Of a stretch of DNA of 37,749 nt, positions 9,106-16,533 are shown one piece after another. Numbering within the stretch: the first letter of the stretch is position 1; each line of letters starts with the position of its first letter. The notes under the pieces were generated by a model. That model was given only the letters and a program-made list of their open reading frames with translations, made no database searches and had not been told where the DNA came from. The stretch comes from Eubacteriales bacterium (lineage in GTDB: Bacteria > Bacillota > Clostridia > Lachnospirales > Lachnospiraceae): assembly GCA_030524785.1 (NCBI GenBank), contig JAUNFZ010000022.1:1-37749 (forward strand), given 5' to 3'. Position numbers and translations under genes: made by a program.

Positions 9106-9366
9106 TTGGCTAATATTAAATCCGCTAAGAAACGTGTCTTGGTAAACAGAACCAAGGCTGCCCGCAATAAGGCGATCAAATCCGGCGTGAAGACGGCTGT
9201 AAAGAAAGTGGAGGCTGCAGTTGCGGCAAAGGATAAGGCGGCTGCAAGCGCTGCTCTGCTCGCTGCAACATCAGCGATCGAAAAGGCGGCTACCAAAGGT
9301 GTATATCACAAAAACACCGCGGCGAGAAAAGTTTCCCGTTTAGCTAAACTTGTAAATCATCTTTAA
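9106..9366 (+). CDS. rpsT: 30S ribosomal protein S20, TTG start
   Basis: S20 binds 16S rRNA early in 30S assembly. The protein has 86 residues and begins ANIKSAKKRVLVNRTKAARN after the initiator. It is rich in Lys and Ala throughout and ends in KNTAARKVSRLAKLVNHL, as S20 does. The start is the TTG at 9106, placed by the family N-terminus and by GGAGGTG at 9091-9097. An in-frame ATG at 9070 would add 12 residues not found in S20 and would put the ribosome binding site inside the gene. It is a monocistronic plus-strand unit with its own promoter and terminator. Confidence 0.97.
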   Translation: MANIKSAKKRVLVNRTKAARNKAIKSGVKTAVKKVEAAVAAKDKAAASAALLAATSAIEKAATKGVYHKNTAARKVSRLAKLVNHL

Positions 9367-9407
9367 TTTTCATACAGGGTCTGCTGCCCTGTACATAAGA
9401 AAAAGTC

Positions 9408-9441
9408 AAAAGACCATCGGCCCGTCATCCGATGGTCTTTT
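9408..9441. terminator. Bidirectional terminator between rpsT and the XRE regulator gene
   Basis: A perfect 13-bp stem (9408-9420 with 9429-9441) has an 8-base loop. Its outer base pairs are A-T, so a U-run forms on either strand. A smaller 7-bp hairpin (about 9372-9393) lies before it, just after the rpsT stop. The minus-strand XRE gene stops at 9443, so this also ends that transcript. Confidence 0.92.
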
Positions 9442-9442
9442 A

Positions 9443-9673
9443 TTATACCTTTTTGTGCGGATAAAGATCCGGTATATCCGTTCTTTCCAGAAGATAATCC
9501 AGACTGACGCCGTGCAGATCCGCTATCTGGAGCAGAAGATCCAACGGCATCATACTGTCCGCGTTTTCATAGCGGCTGTAAGCGCGCTGAGTAATCCCGA
9601 GACATTCTGCAATTTGGGCCTGGCTGATATCCTTGTCTTCGCGCAGATCCCGAATACGCTTAAACTTTCTCAT
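9443..9673 (-). CDS. Small XRE-family helix-turn-helix regulator
   Basis: The protein has 76 residues and is almost wholly one Cro/CI-type HTH domain: LREDKDISQAQIAECLGITQ followed by RAYSRYENA gives the helix-turn-helix (about 12-45), and IADLHGVSLDYLLERTD is the usual last helix. It has no effector or dimerisation domain beyond this. The ATG at 9673 follows AAAGGAGG at ideal spacing. It lies downstream of holA on the same strand and has a possible -10 of its own. Its target is unknown; proteins of this type often regulate themselves or a nearby gene. Confidence 0.88.
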   Translation of the reverse strand: MRKFKRIRDLREDKDISQAQIAECLGITQRAYSRYENADSMMPLDLLLQIADLHGVSLDYLLERTDIPDLYPHKKV

Positions 9674-9699
9674 GCTGCTGCCTCCTTTGTTCACCACAA

Positions 9700-9705
9700 A
9701 TTATA
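9700..9705 (-). promoter_or_regulatory. Possible -10 element for the XRE regulator gene
   Basis: A perfect TATAAT lies about 27 bases before the start codon, but I see no convincing -35 at 16-18 bases. It could be a weak or activator-dependent promoter, or chance. Confidence 0.35.
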
Positions 9706-9746
9706 CAGCAGTCATATTTTGTCTCGTGTTTTTAGCTAGAATACAT

Positions 9747-10733
9747 CTAAGATTTTTTTGCTCCGGCCATGGCAATTACCAGTTCCAGAGCCATCTTTTC
9801 GTTTAAATCCCCCGTTTTTACAGCTTCCTCCGTCTGTATGCAGTACTCCACAATACCGCGGATCTGTTCCTCGGAAAAATACTCCGCCTGGCGCACGCAG
9901 TTACGCGCCGCAAAGGGCTGTATCGCCATTTTTGACGCAACAGCTCCCGTATCGTATCCATATCTGCGAAGCTCCTTTACCTGCAGAAGCTGATTAAACT
10001 GGCGGGTAACAAGATACAGTATCCGCATAGGCGGCTCCCTGAGCGACAGCAAGTCATAGTAAAGCTCCAGAGCCCGTTTCTGATTTTTTTCTGCAATGGC
10101 ATTTACCATCTCAAAAACTCTGCCCACCGTCTGCGTCGTGCAGATCTTCTCCACGTCCTCGGGCGTAATCACCTCGTGGTCCGCCGTGTAGCTTAAAAGC
10201 TTTTCCAGCTCGGTATGAATATTATTCATATCGTTTCCTGTCTTTTCCAGGAACAGCGTGCAGGCTTTTCGGGTGATATTCTTGTTTTCCCTCTGCAGTA
10301 TTCCCATCAGCCACCGCACCAGCGTTTCTTCCTTCTGCCTTACAAACTCCACGGCCCGACCCTTGCTTTTTACCGTTTTGTAAAGCTTTCCCCGTTTATC
10401 CACCTCGTCTTCCACAAACAGAAAGCAGGTAGTCGTTGGCACATGTTCCAGATAACCGGCAAGCTCTGCCGAAGCGCTCTTGAAAAAGCCGCTGTCCTCC
10501 ACGACCAGAAGACGGCGGTCGGCAAAGAAGGGAAGCGTCTCCCCCTGGTCAATGAGTTCCTTCACGGAGATGTTTTTTCCCTCATAGCAGTTTAAATTCA
10601 CACTGTCCTCCGGCGGCACCAGGGCCGCCTGCAGCCGGTTTTTATACTGACGCTTCAGGTAGTCTTCCTCGCCGAAAAGCAGATAAATATTTTTAAATTC
10701 ACCTGTTTTTATGTCCTGTGCCAAACTTTTCAT
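9747..10733 (-). CDS. holA: DNA polymerase III delta subunit (clamp-loader HolA)
   Basis: HolA is the clamp-loader subunit that opens the beta clamp. The protein has 328 residues, normal for the family. The N-terminal ATPase-like fold shows IYLLFGEEDYLKRQY (about 17-31) and FFADRRLLVVEDSGFF; the middle shows ENKNITRKACTLFLEKTGNDM, and the C-terminal collar domain continues to LALELVIAMAG-type sequence. The ATG at 10733 has GGGAG upstream, inside the end of the SASP gene. The start overlaps the SASP stop in an ATGA, so translation may be coupled. It comes before the XRE gene, with no clear terminator between them. Confidence 0.95.
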   Translation of the reverse strand: MKSLAQDIKTGEFKNIYLLFGEEDYLKRQYKNRLQAALVPPEDSVNLNCYEGKNISVKELIDQGETLPFFADRRLLVVEDSGFFKSASAELAGYLEHVPTTTCFLFVEDEVDKRGKLYKTVKSKGRAVEFVRQKEETLVRWLMGILQRENKNITRKACTLFLEKTGNDMNNIHTELEKLLSYTADHEVITPEDVEKICTTQTVGRVFEMVNAIAEKNQKRALELYYDLLSLREPPMRILYLVTRQFNQLLQVKELRRYGYDTGAVASKMAIQPFAARNCVRQAEYFSEEQIRGIVEYCIQTEEAVKTGDLNEKMALELVIAMAGAKKS

Positions 10734-10915
10734 ACTTTCTCCCGCCTGCGCTTTGTCATCAGACCGCCGATACGTCCCGTCTCCTTGGCGGAAAGGGATT
10801 TCCATCCTTTTTCCATCACCCTCTCAAGAAGGCCAAGTTCCTGCGCGATTTCGTATTTCAGCTTTTCATCCTCAGACAGATGAGTCAAATCAATCTTTTT
10901 TTCTTTCTTCGGCAT
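10730..10915 (-). CDS. Alpha/beta-type small acid-soluble spore protein
   Basis: These proteins coat and protect spore DNA and are digested by Gpr at germination. The protein has 61 residues. It shows the family core: LKYEIAQELGLLERV with the Gpr-type cleavage site at Glu22-Ile23, then GWKSLSAKETGRIGG (about 37-51). The N-terminus is unusually charged (KKEKKIDLTHLSEDEK) and the C-terminus is basic. The ATG at 10915 follows GAAAGGGGG; an upstream in-frame ATG near 10951 lacks this support. It overlaps holA by four bases, an unusual pairing of a spore-coating protein with a replication gene. The call is firm on motif; the exact SASP subgroup is not assigned. Confidence 0.87.
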   Translation of the reverse strand: MPKKEKKIDLTHLSEDEKLKYEIAQELGLLERVMEKGWKSLSAKETGRIGGLMTKRRREKV

Positions 10916-10939
10916 GAGATACCCCCTTTCTTTTTTAGG

Positions 10940-10970
10940 AAGTATCGTCATTTTGCCGCTTCTTATTCAC
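10940..10970 (-). promoter_or_regulatory. Candidate forespore (sigma-G/F-like) promoter of the SASP gene
   Basis: GTGAATA (10970-10964) is followed 17 bases later by GATACTT (10946-10940). This resembles the sigma-G pattern (GnATA, then CATACTA-like) and sits about 25 bases before the SASP start. Matches are partial, so this is a suggestion supported mainly by the gene's role. Confidence 0.35.
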
Positions 10971-10982
10971 TCCCGGAAAAAT

Positions 10983-11162
10983 TTATACTTCCGAGGGAAT
11001 AATGATCGCCGCCACGATATACGCCAGAATACCGGTTCCGCTGAGCCCGATTAAAACAAACAGAAGGCGCACCAGCGTCGGATCGATATCAAAATAATTT
11101 GCCACTCCTCCGCATACACCGCAGATCATTTTATCCGTAGATGATTTGTAAAGACGTTTCAT
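10983..11162 (-). CDS. Short PspC-domain membrane protein
   Basis: This 59-residue protein reads [20 protein letters not shown] at the start, then [20 protein letters not shown], then a hydrophobic stretch ending in IIPSEV. The K-x-L-Y-R/K-S ... ICGVCGG(V/I)A-x-Y-x-x-(D/I)DPTL-VR-(L/V)-x-F pattern is diagnostic of the PspC domain, a small envelope-stress-related membrane domain with one or two hydrophobic helices. AAGGAGGG precedes the ATG at 11162. It begins 14 bases after the DUF1461 gene ends and looks like the last gene of that run, ahead of the SASP gene. PspC alone does not define a function here. Confidence 0.88.
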   Translation of the reverse strand: MKRLYKSSTDKMICGVCGGVANYFDIDPTLVRLLFVLIGLSGTGILAYIVAAIIIPSEV

Positions 11163-11176
11163 AAATAATTCCCTCC

Positions 11177-11800
11177 TTATAACTTTCTCTTTCTATACGC
11201 CGCGAGGCAAGCCGCTGCCCCAAAGGCGATAATCAGCACAATCATTACCGCACAGTGCATAAAGAACTCATCCGGCAGGATATTGATCACCGGATCCGTC
11301 TTTGGGTCAAACAGCCAGTAATCATTGCGAAAAACAATTTTGTGAAAAAGCACAAACACATCTTCCCAGTTTACAGCAATCATCACCCCCAGCGCCAACG
11401 GCAGCACAGGGGCGGCTATTCCTGTAAATTTCAGATATTCATATTCTTTCCTGCCGTCCTTCCAGACAATTCCCACCGCCGAGAAAACGGCAGTTGCCAG
11501 AAACATGCGGAGAAAGAACTGAAAGATCGCCCTCACCTCGCGAAAATGCTGGCGTCCTTCTTCAGACATTTCCAGGGTGGGAAATACAAGTTCCTTTTCC
11601 TTAAAGGAAAGATTGTAATCAATCAATGCGTCATAATTCTCTCTTATTTCTTCCTGGGAATAGCCGGTAGCTTCGTCTATTTTCAGATTCCCGATATCAA
11701 AATAATACAACGGTTTAAAGGCCAATGTCAAGGAGACCGCCGCCGAAAACAAAAACAGCAGCATAACCACCGTCATGACCCAGTCACTGAGCTTTCGCAA
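11177..11800 (-). CDS. DUF1461 / TIGR01906-family integral membrane protein, TTG start
   Basis: The protein has 207 residues with four predicted membrane spans: about 8-28, 92-112, 125-145 and 178-200. A soluble loop between spans 1 and 2 carries [11 protein letters not shown] and a region with conserved Tyr and Asn typical of the family ([11 protein letters not shown]). No function is established for this family. The TTG at 11800 is favoured because GGAGG lies six bases before it, within the end of hemL; an ATG at 11776 would cut into the first span. It overlaps hemL by 17 bases, so it is co-transcribed with the tetrapyrrole genes, although nothing in its sequence links it to them. Confidence 0.82.
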   Translation of the reverse strand: MRKLSDWVMTVVMLLFLFSAAVSLTLAFKPLYYFDIGNLKIDEATGYSQEEIRENYDALIDYNLSFKEKELVFPTLEMSEEGRQHFREVRAIFQFFLRMFLATAVFSAVGIVWKDGRKEYEYLKFTGIAAPVLPLALGVMIAVNWEDVFVLFHKIVFRNDYWLFDPKTDPVINILPDEFFMHCAVMIVLIIAFGAAACLAAYRKRKL

Positions 11801-13070
11801 AATAATCCTCCATCACCGCAAGCGTTTTACCAAGTTCACCCTCCTTTGTATGGGCCGCAGAAAGGAACATGGCCTCAAACTGAGAGGGAGCCAGGTAAAC
11901 ACCGTGGTTTAACATGTATTTAAAATAATTTCCGTAAGCTTGTGTATCCGACAATTTTGCCGTGGCATAATCATACACCTCATGCTCCGTAAAGAATACG
12001 CAGCCCAAAGAGCCGATATGATTCAGGCAATGCTTCACCTTATACTTTTTCAGTATTCCCTCCATTTCGGAGAAAAACCAGTCTCCCGTATCATTCAGGT
12101 TTTTGTAGAAATCCGGCGTCTCACGGAGAATGGAAAGCTGGGCAAGACCCGCCGCCATGGCCACCGGGTTTCCGCTTAAGGTTCCCGCCTGGTATACATT
12201 TCCGGCGGGGGCCACCATCTCCATAATCTCCCGCCGTCCACCGTAAGCTCCTACCGGCATGCCCGCGCCGATAATCTTTCCGAAGGTCGTCAAATCCGGA
12301 GTTACGCCAAAATATCCCTGCGCTCCCGAAAGGCTCAGCCGAAAGCCGGTGATCACCTCGTCAAAAATCAGAAGGCTTCCATAGCTGCTGCAGAGAGCTC
12401 TGAGCCCTGGCAGAAATCCTTCTTTTGGAAGAACCACGCCCATATTCGCCCCCACCGGTTCCACAATGACCGCAGCAATCTCCTCGCCGCAGCGCTCAAA
12501 AAGGCTTCGCACGCTCTCCAGGTCGTTATACTCCGCCAACAGAGTATCCGCCGTACACCCTGCCGGCACGCCCGCGCTGTCCGGCACGCCCGCCGTCATC
12601 ACGCCGGAGCCGGCCTTCACCAGCATTGCGTCGGTGTGTCCATGATAGCATCCCGTAAATTTCACAATCTTGTTTCTGCCTGTATATCCCCTGGCAGCCC
12701 GCAGGGCGCTCATCACCGCCTCCGTGCCGGAATTTACCATGCGCACCATTTCTATGGAAGGAACGATGTCGCAGATCATCCTCGCCATCTTTACCTCATT
12801 TTCCGTGGCCGCTCCGAAGCTTAATCCCTTTGCCGCCGTCTCCGTCACACTCTTTAACACCTTCGGATGATTATGGCCCAGAATCATCGGTCCCCAGGAT
12901 CCCACATAATCTATATAGCTTATGCCGTCCGCATCTGTCACATACGCTCCCCGGGCGCTCTCGATAAACCTTGGCGTTTCGTCCACATTTCCAAAAGCCC
13001 TCACCGGACTGTTCACTCCGCCCGGCATCAGTCCTACCGCCTCACGGAACAGTTCCTGCGACCTGCTCAT
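11784..13070 (-). CDS. hemL: Glutamate-1-semialdehyde 2,1-aminomutase
   Basis: HemL converts glutamate-1-semialdehyde to 5-aminolevulinate, the second step of the C5 pathway. The protein has 428 residues, the family length. It is a PLP enzyme; TTFGKIIGAGMPVGA contains the Schiff-base Lys265. N-terminal MPGGVNSPVRAF and VNSGTEAVMSALRAARG are hallmark segments. The ATG at 13070 overlaps the hemB stop by one base (TAATG), so translation is probably coupled. With hemA it supplies all ALA for the cobalamin genes upstream. Confidence 0.97.
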   Translation of the reverse strand: MSRSQELFREAVGLMPGGVNSPVRAFGNVDETPRFIESARGAYVTDADGISYIDYVGSWGPMILGHNHPKVLKSVTETAAKGLSFGAATENEVKMARMICDIVPSIEMVRMVNSGTEAVMSALRAARGYTGRNKIVKFTGCYHGHTDAMLVKAGSGVMTAGVPDSAGVPAGCTADTLLAEYNDLESVRSLFERCGEEIAAVIVEPVGANMGVVLPKEGFLPGLRALCSSYGSLLIFDEVITGFRLSLSGAQGYFGVTPDLTTFGKIIGAGMPVGAYGGRREIMEMVAPAGNVYQAGTLSGNPVAMAAGLAQLSILRETPDFYKNLNDTGDWFFSEMEGILKKYKVKHCLNHIGSLGCVFFTEHEVYDYATAKLSDTQAYGNYFKYMLNHGVYLAPSQFEAMFLSAAHTKEGELGKTLAVMEDYFAKAQ

Positions 13071-14053
13071 TATCCCAGCCTCCCTTCATCCATACATTTT
13101 GCCAGTTCTCTGGCAAAATATGTGATGTAAATATCTGCTCCGGCCCGGTATGCCCCGGCCGCCATTTCACAGATAATCCTTTCCTCATCAATCCATCCCA
13201 GCTTCGCCGCCGCTTTCACCATCGCGTACTCACCGCTGACGCTGTAGCAGGCCACCGGCGTATGAACCTCTTTTTTCACCCGGGCCACCATGTCAAGATA
13301 AGACATGGCGGGTTTTACCATGATAATGTCAGCGCCTTCCTCCTCGTCCAGAAGGGCCTCCCTGATTCCCTCACGGCTGTTATGAAAGTCCATCTGATAG
13401 CTTCTGCGGTCTCCAAAGGCCGGCGCAGACCCCGCTGCATCCCGGAAGGGGCCATAAAAAGCCGAAGCATATTTTACCGCGTAAGACATAATCGGAATAT
13501 TCGTAAAACCGGCCGCATCCAGCGTTTCCCGAATCGCAAGTATTCTTCCGTCCATCATATCTGAGGGAGCCACCATATCCGCCCCCGCCTGCACATGGGA
13601 CAGAGCCGTCTTTGCCAGAAGCGCAAGCGTTTTGTCGTTGTCCACGTCATGGCCGCAGAGCACGCCGCAGTGCCCGTGGGAGGTATACTCGCACATACAG
13701 ACATCCGTTATCAGATACATGTCCGGAAAATGTTCTTTTGCATAGCGCAGCGCCCTCTGCACAATCCCGTCCGGAGCATAGGCCTGGCTTCCAACCTCAT
13801 CCTTTACCGCCGGGATCCCAAACAGCATTACCGACGTCACCCCTGCCTCCAAAAGCTCCTGAAGACATTCCCCCATACGGTCGATGCTGTATCGGTACTG
13901 CCCTTCCATGGAGGGAATCTCCTCCTTCACATTTTCACCCTCCGTCACAAACATCGGGTACACCAGAGACGATTTATCCACTCTGGTTTCCCGCACCATC
14001 CTGCGAAGATTTTCTTTGCTTCTAAGCCTTCTCGGCCTTTTTCTTAAATCCAT
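13070..14053 (-). CDS. hemB: Porphobilinogen synthase (delta-aminolevulinate dehydratase)
   Basis: HemB condenses two ALA to porphobilinogen. The protein has 327 residues. The two active-site lysines are seen in SYAVKYASAFYGPFRDA (Lys194) and IIMVKPAMSYLD (Lys247). The cysteine cluster DVCMCEYTSHGHCG (Cys119, Cys121, Cys129) indicates the zinc-dependent type. It starts at the ATG at 14053 after GCAGGAGGAG. It sits between cobA-hemD (54-base gap) and hemL (one-base overlap). Confidence 0.97.
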   Translation of the reverse strand: MDLRKRPRRLRSKENLRRMVRETRVDKSSLVYPMFVTEGENVKEEIPSMEGQYRYSIDRMGECLQELLEAGVTSVMLFGIPAVKDEVGSQAYAPDGIVQRALRYAKEHFPDMYLITDVCMCEYTSHGHCGVLCGHDVDNDKTLALLAKTALSHVQAGADMVAPSDMMDGRILAIRETLDAAGFTNIPIMSYAVKYASAFYGPFRDAAGSAPAFGDRRSYQMDFHNSREGIREALLDEEEGADIIMVKPAMSYLDMVARVKKEVHTPVACYSVSGEYAMVKAAAKLGWIDEERIICEMAAGAYRAGADIYITYFARELAKCMDEGRLG

Positions 14054-14107
14054 GCTTCTCCTCCTGCAGCTTTTTTGCTTTCTCCTGACTGCTGCCCTCT
14101 CTTTGTT

Positions 14108-15619
14108 TTATTTTCGCCGTCCCTTTGCAAGCTCGATAAGCTTTTCTGTCACAGATTCTATGGACGGATGTTCTGCCATAAAGGTTTTCATTCCCAGGCG
14201 GTCGGCTTCCGCCTTCGTCTTTTTTCCAATACAGACGGCTTTCACTTTTGAAAAATCCATTTCTCCCGCAGCCCCGGCAAATCCCTTCACCGTAGATGCG
14301 CTGGTAAACACCGCATAATCTGTCCGACCATCTTCAAACTCTGCCACAATGTCAATTAGTGGCGACGATTCATACCGCGTATCATACGCGGCCAGGTCCA
14401 CCACCTTTATCCGGGGCACCTGTGCAAGCTGCTCCGTCAGTTCGCTGCTTCCGGCAGAAGCCCGGAAAATCAGCACCCTTTCGCCGCCCTGCAAACTTTC
14501 TCTCAAAGCCTTTCCAAGGCTCTCGGCATAGGCCTCCCCGGGCATCAGATCGGCATACACTCCCCATTCCTCAAGAGCCTTCGCCGTTCCCTGCCCAAGA
14601 ACTGCGATTTTCTTCCCGGCAAGGCACCGCACGTCCAGCCGACATTCCCTCAGATCCTCAAAGAAAATGCGCACTCCCGACGGACTTGTAAACACCAGCC
14701 AGTCAAATTTCTCCAGACGGGTCAGGTTCTCTTTCACTTCCCCCTCACAGACCCTCTTTTCGATGCAAATTGCCGGGAACTCCAGCACCTCAGCGCCCTG
14801 TTCCCGCAGCCTTTCGCTCATCCTGGAAATCAGTTCCCTTGGCCTGGTAACGGCAATCTTCATGCCTGCCAGAGGAAGCTTTTCATACCACTCAAACTGT
14901 TCCGCCAGATTGCACACCTGGCCTACAACGATGATGGCGGGCGTCTCCATGCCCTGCCGCCTCGCTTTCTCCGAAAGGGTGCCAAGGGAAGCCACAATTT
15001 TTTTCTGCGCCGCCGTGGTTCCCTTCTGCAGAACGGCCGCAGGCGTCTCCGGATCCATGCCGCCCTTTAAAAGTCCCTGGCAGATGTCGTCTAACGCCGC
15101 CGCCCCCATCAGAAATACAAGCGTCCCCTTCGTCCGCACCAGGGCCTCAAAATCAATATCATAAACTCCGCCCCGGCGCTTATGGCCGGTGATGATGTGA
15201 AGGGAGGAACAAAAATCCCGATGGGTCACAGGAATCCCGTTATAGGCCGGCACAGAAAGGGCGGAAGTGACGCCTGGCACAACCTCATAGGGAATATTTT
15301 CCCTGACCAGCAATTCCAGCTCCTCGCCTCCCCTTCCAAACAGGAAGGGATCTCCGCCTTTTAAGCGAACCACTCTACGCCCCTCTTTTGCCTCCCGAAC
15401 GAGCGTCCGGTTGATTTCCTCCTGACACATGGTATGATTGCCGGAGCGCTTTCCCACATTGATCGTCTTCGCTTCCTTCGGTATCATGCTCAAAACCCCC
15501 TGACCCACCAGGGCGTCATACACTACTACCTCCGCAGATTTTAATACCTGCTCTCCCTTTCTTGTAAAAAGACCCGGATCTGAAGGCCCGGCTCCCACAA
15601 GCCATACTTTTCCTGTCAT
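14108..15619 (-). CDS. cobA-hemD: Fused uroporphyrinogen-III C-methyltransferase / uroporphyrinogen-III synthase
   Basis: This 503-residue bifunctional protein has an N-terminal SAM-dependent CobA domain (about 1-245: VWLVGAGPSDPGLFTRKG, VVRLKGGDPFLFGRGGEE and PVTHRD motifs). The C-terminal HemD domain (about 250-503: KIAVTRPRELISRMSE and DYAVFTSASTVKGF) closes the macrocycle. Together they convert hydroxymethylbilane through uroporphyrinogen III to precorrin-2, the branch to siroheme and B12. The gene overlaps hemC by four bases (ATGA). No precorrin-2 dehydrogenase domain (Met8/CysG N-terminus) is attached, so the next oxidation step must come from elsewhere. This fusion is common in Firmicutes. 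Confidence 0.96.
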   Translation of the reverse strand: MTGKVWLVGAGPSDPGLFTRKGEQVLKSAEVVVYDALVGQGVLSMIPKEAKTINVGKRSGNHTMCQEEINRTLVREAKEGRRVVRLKGGDPFLFGRGGEELELLVRENIPYEVVPGVTSALSVPAYNGIPVTHRDFCSSLHIITGHKRRGGVYDIDFEALVRTKGTLVFLMGAAALDDICQGLLKGGMDPETPAAVLQKGTTAAQKKIVASLGTLSEKARRQGMETPAIIVVGQVCNLAEQFEWYEKLPLAGMKIAVTRPRELISRMSERLREQGAEVLEFPAICIEKRVCEGEVKENLTRLEKFDWLVFTSPSGVRIFFEDLRECRLDVRCLAGKKIAVLGQGTAKALEEWGVYADLMPGEAYAESLGKALRESLQGGERVLIFRASAGSSELTEQLAQVPRIKVVDLAAYDTRYESSPLIDIVAEFEDGRTDYAVFTSASTVKGFAGAAGEMDFSKVKAVCIGKKTKAEADRLGMKTFMAEHPSIESVTEKLIELAKGRRK

Positions 15620-16533
15620 GCGCCGTACTCCTCCTTTTCTTCCTTTCCCTTTTCATATGCCTGCCGAAGACGGTCCGCAAGCCTTGTGCCCAAAAGATCG
15701 GCCTCCTGCCGCGGCCCCGTAATCTCTCCCTTTAAGTATCCTCCGGTCTGTTCGTCGTAATAAAGCCCCCGCAGGCAGATTTTATCCTCCTGTATCCAGG
15801 CGTAAGCCGCTACCGGAGAGCTGCATCCTCCATTTAAGCGCCTCACAAAGGCTCGCTCGCCAAGAGCCGCATCCCTCGCCTGATCATCTCCGATCTCCCG
15901 AAGGAAACCGTAATCTTCACCTTTTCTCCCCTGAATCGCCAGGATACCCTGTCCTGCCGCAGGCAGCATTTCCTCCGTGGTGAAATACCGGCTGATCCGA
16001 TGTTCCAGGCCCAGCCGCTTCAGCCCGGCCGCCGCCAGCACCAGCGCTCCGTATTCGCCCTCGTCCAGCCTGCGAAGCCTCGTCTGCACATTTCCCCTCA
16101 CCGGTCTGCACTCCGCCTGGGGATAAAGTTCGGCAAGCTGCAATATTCTTCTCCTGCTGGAACATCCAATCGGCCGCTCCATGGAAAACTCTGTCTTCCC
16201 CTGTGGAAGCACCAGCACATCCCTTGCATCCTCCCGGGCAGAAAACGCCAGCAGCGGAAGATCTTCCCCAACCTCCATCGGCACGTCCTTTAAGCTGTGC
16301 ACCGAAAGGTCAATCTCTTTTCTCTGCAGGGCGCGGTCCAGTTCCTTCACAAAAAGACCTTTTCCTCCCACCTTATCCAGGGTGCGGTCCAGAATTTTAT
16401 CGCCGGTGGTCTTCATGGTCAGAATCTGCACTTTTATTTCCGGATGGCGCTGCTCAATTGCCTGCTTTACCATCTCCGACTGAATCACCGCCAGCTTGCT
16501 TTCCCTGCTTCCGATACGTATCCTTCTGTCCAT
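15616..16533 (-). CDS. hemC: Hydroxymethylbilane synthase (porphobilinogen deaminase)
   Basis: HemC joins four porphobilinogens into hydroxymethylbilane. The protein has 305 residues. It begins IRIGSRESKLA, the family N-terminus. The dipyrromethane-cofactor cysteine is Cys237 in LNGGCSSPVAAYA. HSLKDVPME and GRKGED fit too. The ATG at 16533 has GGGAG upstream and matches the family start, so the gene really does begin 80 bases inside the end of hemA. It overlaps cobA-hemD by four bases at its other end. Confidence 0.96.
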   Translation of the reverse strand: MDRRIRIGSRESKLAVIQSEMVKQAIEQRHPEIKVQILTMKTTGDKILDRTLDKVGGKGLFVKELDRALQRKEIDLSVHSLKDVPMEVGEDLPLLAFSAREDARDVLVLPQGKTEFSMERPIGCSSRRRILQLAELYPQAECRPVRGNVQTRLRRLDEGEYGALVLAAAGLKRLGLEHRISRYFTTEEMLPAAGQGILAIQGRKGEDYGFLREIGDDQARDAALGERAFVRRLNGGCSSPVAAYAWIQEDKICLRGLYYDEQTGGYLKGEITGPRQEADLLGTRLADRLRQAYEKGKEEKEEYGA

